A DNA stretch of 64,000 nucleotides. Origin: Nymphaea colorata (lineage: Eukaryota; Streptophyta; Magnoliopsida; Nymphaeales; Nymphaeaceae). The stretch covers positions 19,429,655 to 19,493,654 of the forward strand of contig NC_045143.1 of the NCBI RefSeq assembly GCF_008831285.2, in the 5' to 3' direction. Within the stretch, counting starts at the first letter, position 1. Every line of letters starts with the position of its first letter. The translations under genes and the position numbers were made by a program. Below the pieces are notes generated by a model. That model ran no database searches, had not been told where the DNA came from, and worked only from the letters and a program-made list of their open reading frames with translations. This document shows, one piece after another, positions 11,701 through 23,211 of the stretch.

Positions 11701-14700
11701 TTTAAAAAGCGATGGTACGTATTATATGATACGACTCCGTATCATATGATATGCACAACGTAAAGAAATACAATTTTGAATGTATACACTTGAACATGTA
11801 TGGCTTTATGTCTTTAGACAACTCAAGTTGCATATTTTGAGAAATACATTTTATGATAAAATTCTTGGCAAGAGATTTCCTTTAGAAAAATGTAAGTATC
11901 CTTTCATAGTAATTAGTCATAGATACTGTTCTAGGCTCTTTGTCAACAAGCTTCTTCCTGGGTATTTTCTACAAATTTATTTCCATTAGGAAAATCTTTA
12001 GAATTTTACTGTCACAACCTGGGCCACTCCCACACCAGGCTTGGGCTCCTAGACTGATGGATCCCAATCTGCCCATAACAGCTTCTGTTCCAACCCCAAA
12101 AGGCTATTAACCAGGATAATTGACCACTTAGTTGGCTCCCTTATAAGTCCTCTAAGACTCACAATCTTAGGCACAAGTCTAAACTTTCATAGTCCATTCC
12201 CCTCCCCTTAAAGCATGTGTCTGTGTGTGTAAGACCTTAGGTCTGGGTGTTGAACCAGCTTTGATACTAACTGTTACAACCCAACCCACTCCTACACTGG
12301 GCTTCGAGCTCCTGGTTTGGCAGATTTCCAATACCCCCTAGCAACTTTTGTTTCACCCAAAAAACTAGAAACCATGATACCTAACCATTTAACTAGCTCC
12401 CTTATAAGCAGTGTTATCCGTATCGCATGATACGGGCCCGTATCGTGCGATACGTATCGTATAGGTTTGAAAAACCTCTACGATATGCGTAGATACACGA
12501 TACACTTGTGTATCGTAGGTGTATTGTCTGTATTGTGCGATACGGGGGCGTAATGTACGATACGCCCCGATACACCCCCGTATACAATACAAGGATAAAA
12601 TTATTTTTTGTGGTTTTTTACAAAAAGACTTTTTCTCCCTCTTTCTAAACATGTCTAAAAGTTGTCAGAGGGGAAAGTTTTACTAGTTTTTCTACAAAAA
12701 TCACCCATTTATGTGATAAATCGTCGATTTAGAAGAGAACTTGCTTGTCGATAAGAAGGTTTACTCATGGCCCGTGGGGATGATGGGAACTTGATTGATG
12801 ATAATCATAATATATTATTTGTTGCAAACTTGTAATGTAATCTAAAACACTTTAAAGTTTAAAGTTTAAACTTTAAAGCAGTGTTGTACGTATCGTATCG
12901 ATTACATTTTACGATATGATACACCCCCCGTATCGTAAATGAGGGGTGTATCGGCCCTGTATCGCACATATCGTGCGATACAAGGCCCGTATCGTACGAT
13001 ACGAGGCGATACGCCCTGTATCGCACGATACGTGCTAATTTTTTAAAAGGAGACATTAAACAACCAAAAAATAAAAACCCTTCGATGCCCGACCCTTCTC
13101 CTTCCTCTCTCTTGACTTTCAACAGTTCCGGTGGGTGTTTGGGCAGCTACATACCGACGGCGACCGAAAGCCAGTGACGGATGGAGAATGGCAACAGACG
13201 GCGAATGAAGGGATATGGGTGAGAAACCCTCCCTTTGCTCCGTTTCAGAAGATAGCGAGACGAAGGGAGGACCGTCGAGCTGTCGATGGGAAAGAGAGAA
13301 GAAGAAAGCAGGGCTGCCCGGCGGTCTGCTCTTCTTTCTTCTCCGCCCCCTTCTTCTGCCTTTACCTCACTTCTGCTGCCGCTTGATGCGCCACTGGCCG
13401 TCGCCATTTCTGTTGTGCTGGGCATAGAGAATAAGCTGGCAGTGCATGAAGGGTAACAGTGATAGGTTGCATCGGGCGGCTCCATGGCGGGAGAAGGCGA
13501 TCGGTGCCTTACCCACCTTCACATAGAGGAACGAGCATTTGAAAGCCCTAATTTTTCATTTAGCTCGGCCTCCTGGTTTTGCATATTCAAAGTGGATCTT
13601 AGATCCAAATCTGACAGGATCCAATGAAAGTGATGTGCATAATTTAGACATAAGTCTCCATTCGGCTTTGAATTCCAATGGTTTGGATTTGAAAGTCTTC
13701 CACATTGAAATTTCATGGATTGAAGAACTTATTATTTTTTATTTTTACTGATTTTTTAAGAATTTTTTGAATTTTTCTTGATTTATTATTATTATTTTTT
13801 TAAAAAATACGATACGGTTACGATACGTTACGATATTTTACGATACGGCGTATCTTAAAGCCCGACTGATACGGGTTACGATACGCTTTTTACAACATTG
13901 CTTTAAAGTTCTGATGGATGTCTATTATGTTAGGAATTTCTTATTTTTCATTTCTAAATGTTTAGTGTTGTTAATATATTATGGCTTATGAATGATGTGA
14001 TGAGTTTTTTTTAATATATATAAAACATGACTTTTTTAATTGATTTTTTTGCTTTTCCTGATTTTACCATTTTTTTCTCTATTTTTTTTTCTAATTTTTA
14101 AATATTTTTATGAATTAAAAAATTAATTTACGATACGTTACGCTACCTTTACGATACGTTATGATACAGTGTATAGGTCGGCCCGACTGATACACGATAC
14201 GCTACGCCTTTTATAACATTGCTTAGAAGTCTTTCAAGACTTCTCACAATCTTAGATACAAGACTAAACTTAACAATCCACCCCCTTTAGAGTGTACACA
14301 TCCATGCTTATGGAACTTTGGGTCCAAGTGTTGAACAATTGAACTAACTTTGATATCAACTATCACAACCCGGCCCACTCCCACACTGGGCTAATGCTCT
14401 TGGTTTTGTGGATCCCAACTTGCACTGTAGCAGTGTTGGTTTTAGCCTTGTAGAGCAATGTTTTAAAACTCAATGACTCGGGACTCAACTTGTCCATTCA
14501 TGACCTGTGACTTGGGGGGATCAGCTAGGTGAATCGATTGAGTTTAGTCAACTTCTTTTTAAAGAAAACCCACATAGAACTAATTATCTAAACAATATTC
14601 GATTTCTGTTACATACTTCTGATACTTTGTAAACTCACATAAAAGTGAAAGGGAGGGATGCTGAGAGAGGCGTTATAAATATGAACGAGAGAGAGAGAGA

Positions 14701-17700
14701 GAGAGAGAGAGCAAAAGGGGCAGTTGCAATATGAAAGAAGCCAGAATTATGAGAGAGAAGCCTTGGAAAAAAGGGAAAGAGGGACATTTGGAAGGGAGAG
14801 GAAGGGGGATGAATAGCTGACATACGAGAGAGAGAGAGAGGTCCTAATTATGAGAGACAAGCCCAAAAAAAGAGAGTAAGAGGAACATTAAAAAGAGAGA
14901 GTGCCCGAGAGAGAGAGGGACAGGAGAAACATTGGAAACCACCAGAGGAGTATTGGAAATTTAATGCTTTTTGAATTTTACAACCGTGCTGCTTAGTCTT
15001 TACAACGATTCCATTTAATAAACCTGCCAAACATAAAAGGTGGAAAGTGGGACGCGCTTGTTTGACTCATGACTCGGTTGAGTCAAACAAGTCCTTGCCG
15101 AGTCACACCGAGTTTTGTGCACAAACGAGTCACCCTAGTGGGCTGACCTGGTAGGGGATCGAGCCAAGATAGTCGAGTCAACAAGCTGATTTGGCGAGAT
15201 TGAAAACACTACCAAAAAGATTAAGAATCAGGACCATTGACCACTTAGTTGGCCCCTTTACAAGTTCTCCAAGACTCCTCACAGTCTTAAATACAAGGCT
15301 AGATTTCCACAGTCAAAAATAAAAAAGATAAAAATGTAAAATTTTATATTATCTGAATTTAGCAAATATATTGACAAACGATTTGAAATAGTTCTTTGGA
15401 AAATAAAAACAAATGAAACAATGCACTAGAAATACATTGAAAAGGACTTCTTATAAAAGAAGGTTGGTGACAATATCGTGATATTATCTCAAGCATTACT
15501 TTTTCTTGAAATTTCACTTTAAGATGGATTATGCTGTTTTAGCAATAAAAACATGACTCTCAAAATATTGTATATATTTGTGATTATGATTTATGTATAC
15601 TAATAAACAAATGGTGAAAATGTACACCAGTTTTTACCTTTTTAACAAGTTAATTTTATGATATTTTCGGACCGAGACTGCAGATCTATTGCAATATTAT
15701 CCCTGATATTCCCGAGATCTATTGCAATATTATCCCTGATATTCCCGAGATTTATTTGTCTTTTATAAAGATAACTTTTGTCGTGTTTTTAAGCATGCGA
15801 GTTTTTAATTTTATGTTTCCAGTGTTTTCTTTCGTCCTTTCTATTTAGCAAAAAGGACATGAGAAAACCTATTATTTTATAACTTTTCCTTTTATTCTTT
15901 GTAATTTAGGTTTTAAAAACTCTTAAATTTTCTTATTGTTTTTCCAACAAAATCCAAATTTTGAAAAGAACCCTGAAGAAGCCTTGCGGAGAAGGATACA
16001 GATGACTATGGTTGCCATACAACCCCAAAAGAATGCAAAATGATAGTACGGCTTTACTGGATTTATAATAAGAAAAGTAATTTAACAGATTAAAAGAAAA
16101 AATATGTTAATATCTTCAATAGGAAGGATTATATTTTGAAATCCAACTGACAGCCTCTTTCTTGTGAGGGTCCAGCTTTCCTCTGTGTTATCTTGTTCAG
16201 TCTTCTAAGTTGCGCAGGTCGTATGTCATAAAAGAAAAAGTTGCCTAAAGCATCATAACAAATATCATTTTTGGTGTTCTATTAGTTTGGTTTTTCTTTG
16301 GTACTAATTGTGAAAAATCTCGGGAATTCAGAAATTAAAAATGATATAAATGTAAGCTTATTCAATTCTTGATGTCATTTCACAAACCTTATCATGTTTC
16401 TTGGGTGTCCATTCATTGAAAGGAATCTTACTATGCTTCTTATTAAATTTGGCAAGTCAGAGCAGCACCTGCACCTGCACAGTGCGCAAAGTGGACACTA
16501 GTTTGCATATTATACTGGAAGGTGGAAAGCAACATTTATAATGACAAGAGCATCAATTCTTGATGTCATTTCAGAAACCTTATTATGTTTCTTGGTCCTC
16601 TATTCATTGAAAAAAAATCTTGAAGCACACTTGGGAATTTAGTGGCACCTGTTCTATTTTATGGAACTGGAGTTTTTTGTTTCCTTGGCTGCTATAATAT
16701 TATGAGCTGAAAAAAAAAATCATATTCAAGGGTTGTAGCTATTTGAAAAGTTGCAAATTGCTTTTCTTGGACTTACTAGTTATTGTCTCTTGAAATGGAT
16801 ACAGGCACAGATGATGATCTTCCTCCTCCTCACCAAAACAGGATCGCAAGAGGAGGAACAAGAGTTGCTGGAAATGGCAGACCTGCTATGATGGGTAGTT
16901 TGCCCTATAATAGAATGCAAAACGACATGGAGAGCGAGATACATTGGTTGGAACAAGAGGCATATAGTTCAGTTTTGAGGGCTTTTAAGGCACAGGCTGA
17001 TGTCATCACCTGGGTAATTATCTGGATACTTTGTTGGCATGTCCAAGGGTCTTTTGTCTTTGCTAATGTAAGTTGATAATTTGTTTAGGAACAAGCAGAG
17101 TTAATGGCAGCTCTGAGAAAAGAATTAAGAGTGTCTGATGATGAACACAGGGAACTTCTGGGGCGAGTAAATGCAGATGATATGATAAGGAGAATAAGGT
17201 AATATGCATTTGAATGTTGTGCAAGGCGATTTTACTTGTTTCATTTGATGTTTAGCAGTTTTAAGGATCTTTCAATTGGACTTGTATTTGGTGATAATCA
17301 CTAAACCTGCTTAATATGCCTGGCAAGTAAAGCAAAGCCATTTAATTACGTTGGCCTCACCGGAGCTGGTCTCTTTATTGGGGAAACCTCTTTTGATGGC
17401 CATTTAAGTAAAACAACTGTGTGCAGTTACTGTTCTGATTATTGCTTTGTGCATTCAATCTGTGTGACTTTGACATTCCATCAGGTTGATTTTGTTGCTT
17501 TTTGTTGATACTACATGTTTGGGAACAATAACATTAGGTGGAAAAAAATGACATTAGGGAATGGAGGCAAGCAGGAGGGGTCCAACATGGCATTCATGGT
17601 GCTGGACCACCTGGTCATGAACCTGCACCTAGTCCTACAGTGTCAGCTTCTCGAAAGAAACAAAAGACCTCTCATTCTGTAGCCTCCGTCTCTTTGGGTG

Positions 17701-20700
17701 CACCATCACCTGCGATGCATCCCCGAACAGCTGCTGCACCTGTGCAGCCATCATCATCAGCAGCAAAACGTGGAGCTGTGGTAGGAGCTGGGGGCAAGAA
17801 GCCTAAATCTGTAAGTGTGTCGAACAGATCTGGCTAGTGAATGACAGCTGAATTAACATTGTTTTCCCTTTGGTAGGGTCACACAGCAGTTGGTGTCAGC
17901 TCAACCAAGCAGGGGCAATATCCCTCTGGTGGACCTGTTGGAAGGGGTCAAGCTGCAAACCGGGGGTCATCTGGTGCTCTTGCAAATGAATCTACAGCAG
18001 CTGCTTCCTTTGATCCACTAATTGGCCGGAAAGTAATGACAAGGTGGCCTGAAGATAACAATTTTTATGAAGCCGTTATCACTGATTATAATCCTAAGGA
18101 GGTAAATGGTTTATGAGTTCATATTTTGAGATGCTAATCAAATTTGTGATGGACCTAATAACAATACCATAATGTCATGTTCAGGGTCGGCATGCTCTAG
18201 TTTATGACATAAATACAAATAGAGAAACATGGGAGTGGGTCAATCTTAAAGAGGTATGTGTCCTCCATTTTGTACGTTAATCCAGCTTCCTTCATCTGCT
18301 TGCATGTATGTGGAGAGAAGGAGAGTGGCCCTTCAGCTTTACTGCTATTATCCTGCTAAGTTATCACCACTTTATCCATAATGTTAAAAGTATCCTTGTC
18401 TGTTCTCTTACTCAAAACATGTTTATGTAAATGTGTTGATATGAAACTTAAATTGTCACTTACGCATCTGACATGTACGTTACACACACCCGTATGTACA
18501 TTTCTCTTTTAAATTGTCATGCGATCTGGAGCATTGTGACCTTTGTACCTGAAATGCTACCTATGTAACGTAGCCCATCAAAGTCCATCAATCTACTTGA
18601 CTGGACTGTCCTTGAATGTATGTTGGGGTTTATTTGGATTAGTTAGGATCATGTGATTGTTATTTCTAATATAAAAGCCTTGTGTATATGAGAATGCATG
18701 ACAACCAGTGTGAACCATTTGATCAATTAGATAGTATAGTTCAAGTTTGTCATATCAAAAGTAGCATTCAAAGAAATGGGTAGCTGGCAATTTGACTTTA
18801 CGTTGTTTTTGACGTGGTAAGCTGCAAGGTATTTGATCAAATTTAATGGTTCCCATTCTTCTTGAGCTTCCATATTGTACTAGCCTGTAGTATTCTCCTA
18901 GACCATAAGGGGATAAGGATAAGTTTGGCGATTGCTGCTCATTCTGATCATTATGACAAATATCATTCTAGTTTTTATTAGCAATGTTTCTCTTAGTATT
19001 AATCAGGACTTTATTTTTCTTGCAAATATAAACAATTAAAAAATGAAAAATCTGGTAATTTTAAATTTTTAATAATTATATATTGATATAACTCAAAATG
19101 GTGACATGTTGAAAGAAACCTCAATAAGTTTTAAAATATAATTACAAAATATTTTTTCCCGAAAAAAGCACGAAGAGGCATGATATTTTTGTTTTTGGTA
19201 TTTTTTAACAATTGTCACATTTTATTAGACTTTTCATTTTTAATGTGATATTTTGGATAGAAGTCAATATTTTGTGACAATGGTTCAAATATTCGTCCAA
19301 GGTGGGCTGTTTATTTGCTCATTCTTGGGATAATTGGCACTAAAGAAGGTATGCAGATAATGACGTGGGTCCTGTACTGAGTCAATCTTATATCGCACGA
19401 GTGCAGTGTGGATGCGGGCATAGGTGTAACATTTTCTGAAAAACATGGGTGCGGGTGCAGCATACACAGACACACACTATACACAAATAACAAAGTTAAC
19501 AATTAAAAGGCTATGAGCTATGATACACGGGTACGCCTCCAAAGGAGGCGTACCCTACCAGTACGACACCGGTACCGGTACGGGGCTGGGTACGGCTCCG
19601 GTATGCGTTGACCGTAGCGGATACGGTCAACGTACCGGAGGCCGTATCCGTCCAAAATTGGACACGGTCAACATTGACCAAGTCCAATTTTGTCCATTTT
19701 TTTAATGTTTTATTTCATTTTAACGTTAAAAATCATTTTGACGTTAAAAAAAAAAGTAAAACGAAACCCTTTCGTTTCTGTCTTTATGACTCTTTACCTC
19801 TCGTCTCTCTCCGGCAACGAAGCAGCGGCGACAGGTGACGGCAGGGGCGGCGAACGCAGGGCAGAACGGCGACGGCAGCGGTGACGATAGCAGCGACGGC
19901 AGGAGGTGACTTTGCGTTTTTTTCATTTTTTGTTTTCATTTTCATCGGCTCCGCTGCCTCCACCCCTGCCTTCGCCACCGGCGATGGGTTGTGTGTGCAG
20001 AAAACTCATCGCTTGAAAGTGAAAACCCAACACCCCTCCCTCTGGCTCGCCCTTTCTCTACCCGAGAGGGTTTCAAATCTCTCTCCCTCTCTACCTGAGA
20101 GGCTAGCCGACGATTTATAGCCCAGCCGCTTCCTCATGTGTTTTGTGTGTTTATTTGTATGTGTCAATGTGATTTGCAGCTTTTTTGTGTGTTTTCATAA
20201 TAAACTTGATCTTCTTCCTGGTAAGCCAGAGATTCAGAGAATATAATAGAGGCCTCCTTTTCATTCTTCACTCTCTTAGAATATGAGGCCTTTTCATTCT
20301 TCACTGTCTTAGAATATTGTTGAATGTGGATTGCATTTGCCGGCAGGGCATGTGAATGAGTGTTGCACTCATGCCATTGTACTGTGATATATCGCTTCAT
20401 GAGAGGATTCATCTATTTCGAATGATCCCTGTTTTTATTGGTTATGTGTTGCAGTTGCAGCTCATTTGCTAGGTTCTGTTCAGACATAAGTTGTAATGGC
20501 TGATAAAGGAAAAGAAATACTGCCTCCTACAGGAAGTGGGAATGTAGAAACCAGCAGTGGTAGTGTTAATACCGCTACAGTAGAGAAGGATAATCCATCT
20601 CAGCCTCTTTGGCGCTATGTGAAGAAACTATCAAAATGACCAGGTGGTGGTGGGAATGGAAAGTTTTCTTGCAAATTTTGTGATATGATGTTCACGGGCT

Positions 20701-23173
20701 CTTATACATGTTGCAAGGCACATTTGTTGCATATTTCTGGCGTTGGAATTAGACCATGCCCAAAAGTTACCAACGAGGAGATCAAGATATTCAAAAAAAA
20801 AAAACAGGATGCAGTTGAGACGAAGAAATCTTCATCCAGATCAAGTGTAGATCAAGTGTGTCTGTTCCTCTTTATGCTACGGAAGGAGGTGAAGATCCTT
20901 CAAAGAAAAGAAAAACATTAGCATAAGCATTCAATAATATGGGAAGGACAGAGATGGATAGAAGGATCAGAAGGTTCTTTTTTGCAAGTTCACTTCCTTT
21001 TAATGTAGCCAGAAGTCCTTATTGGAAAGATGTTACAAGTTTGGCTAATTGCAGTTTGAGTGGTTATGTACTCCCGAGTTTAGAGAAGTTAAGAACAGTA
21101 ATTCTTGCAGAAGAGAAGGCAAACATTGAAAAATTATTAGAAAAGAAGAAATTTTTGTGGATACAATATGGAATGTCCATTGTTTCTGACGGGTGGACTG
21201 ATATACAAAGGCGGCCACTAATAAATTTTATTGCTTATTCGCTTGATGGACCAATCTTCTTGAAATGTGTTGATGCAGCTGGGGAGTATAAAGATGATGA
21301 GTATTTAAAAGGGCTATTTATAGAAGTCATCAAAGAAGGGAGTGAAGATAATGTTGTGCAGCTTATTACTGATAATGCTCCAGTTTGCCAACGAGCAGGA
21401 ATGAATTTGGCAAGTGATCCCAAGTATAGTCACATATTCTGGACTCCTTGTGTGGCACACAGTATAAATCTAGCACTTAAAAGTATTTGCAACCCATCAA
21501 AAGATGATCCAAATGTCGGTTTCTTGTGTTCATGGATTGAGGAGCTTGAGCATGATGTCAGAAACATCAGAAATTTTGTTGTAAACCACAACAATGCTCT
21601 TGCTATATTTAATAGGCATTCTGATTTGAAATTGTTGAAGGTAGCAGAGACTCATTTTGCATCCATTATCGTAATGATAAAAAGAATAAAGCAGGTGAAA
21701 CATGCATTAACACTTATGGTGACTGACAATGATTGAGAGTTTTATCGGAATGATGACATCGTGAAAGCTCAAGAAATTAAAAAATGCATTTTAGAAGATG
21801 AATGGTGGGATAAAGTTACATATTTTCTGCAGTTTACAGAGCCTATTTGGCAGATGCTGAGAGAAGTTGATAAAGAAGGGCCCATGCTTCATAAAGTTTA
21901 TGATATGTGGGATAACATGATTGACAAAATTCAAAACATCATTTTTAGACATGAGAAGAAGAATGTTGCACTTGATGATTCTGAGTTTTTCGATCATGTG
22001 CATAGAATTTTAGTAAGAAGATGAAACAAAAGCAATAACCCTTTGCATTGTATGGCACACTCTTTAAATCCCAAATATTATGGACAAACATGGTTGGCAG
22101 GAGGTACTGGTCGTGTTCCTCCTAATCGAGATCCAGAAATATCAAAAAATAGGGAGATATGTTTGGGAAGACTTTATTCTGATTTTCATCGGTTGAAGAT
22201 AATAAATAATGAGTTTGCGAGCTTCTCTGGTGGAAGAAATGATTCAATACAAGCTGCAATGGCAAGAGATGAAGAAGATCCTGTTAATTGATGGTTGTGT
22301 TTTGGAGCATCGACACCAAATCTCCAACAACTTGCACTGAAGTTATTATCTCAACCCCCGTACCCAAATTTTTTGAAAATGGTCCGTACCCGTACCGGTA
22401 CCCGCACCCGTACCCGTACCTATGTGACATAGCCTATAAGTTTATCAATGGCTCATGAAAAAGAAGCAGTTTGTGCGTTGCTGCACCTGAGTCATGTCAA
22501 TACGGGTTCAGCCGTTCAGGAACTCTTTTAAAGAGTCCAACTTGGAGTTAACCCAAACACCTACATGTATTCGATATGAATTTTTGGTAATCAATCTTTG
22601 GATAACAAATCTTTGGTGTGAAAGTAAGCTTTTATAAGTCAGCAATTTTTTTTTTTAACATTATAAGTCATTGATTTTTCAAAGCACTTCAAAAACTTAA
22701 TTACAGGTCAAGAATTTACTTGGCCGAAAGTCATTTCTTAGTAATTACTAAGCAAATCACATATTTAAATGGTTAATTTGCAAAAATTTATAAAAACATG
22801 AAAAGTAAACTGCTTTCACCTCATTTTTTGTATAACCTTCATTATTATCAAATATTTTAGATATGTGTGTGTGTTTATCTGTACTTCTAGCACTAGCAAA
22901 ACTTTAGCAAATTCAAATTGAGAATGCGAACTTATTTAGATACCGATTGGTAACAGGAACAAGTGTTCCAGAGCACCATGTCCTTCAATATGTGTTTTAA
23001 GAACAAAGAGTTCTTGTCCATATCTACAAGTTGCATTTTTGTTTGGCATTAACACGCCTTTGGAGCATGTGTTCTAATAACAAAGAGTTCTTGTCTATGC
23101 GGATGAGTTGTAATTTTATATGGCGCTTATTTGCTTAAATCATTGGACGGACATGTTTAACACATGTTTTGCA

Positions 23174-23211
<38 letters not shown>

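Larger units (their letters stand above)
12012..15310. repeat. Three tandem copies of a ~260-bp repeat, split by later insertions
   Basis: Copies begin with similar text CACAACCTGGGCCACTCCCA (12014), ACAACCCAACCCACTCCTAC (12274) and CACAACCCGGCCCACTCCCA (14365). Each holds a TGACCACTTAGTTGGC-like segment and an AAGACTC...ACAATCTTAG segment, and ends with a TTTGATAYYAACT motif. Copy 2 is split by the element 12409-14221; copy 3 is interrupted at about 14456-15211. The TTTGATACYAACTGT ending recalls plant LTR sequences, so the unit may derive from an LTR retrotransposon, but no LTR pair or coding part is seen. Confidence 0.7.
2809..16804 (+). other. Intron 1 of the EMSY-like gene (13,996 bp), transposon-filled
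   Basis: The intron is bounded by AGCG|GTGAGT and GATACAG|GC. It contains two hAT elements with good target-site duplications (4280-5896, 6234-9640), a nested pair (12409-14221 containing 12879-13900), a decayed hAT relic, an old tandem repeat and several small duplications, all listed separately. In the remaining parts (2809-4270, 9650-11150, 15310-16360, 16640-16800) I see AT-rich intron sequence with no recognisable gene. Confidence 0.85.
19518..22432 (+). mobile_element. hAT element, family 1, coding but degenerate (2,915 bp)
   Basis: The left end CTATGATACACGGGTAC and right end (reverse complement) CTATGTCACATAGGTAC are the family 1 termini. The flanking 8-mers GCTATGAG (19510-19517) and CCTATAAG (22433-22440) agree at 6 of 8 positions, so this is an older insertion. 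GTACCC/GTACCGG blocks lie inside both ends (19530-19600, 22355-22425). A broken hAT transposase frame lies between, in the sense of the host gene. It is the only transposase-bearing member of the family in the window. Confidence 0.87.

Noticed and set aside
16783-17076. Open frame starting [13 protein letters not shown] with readthrough past exon 2
   Set aside because: Its first codons are intron sequence before the acceptor and its last codons run into intron 2; the real exon is 16805-17013.
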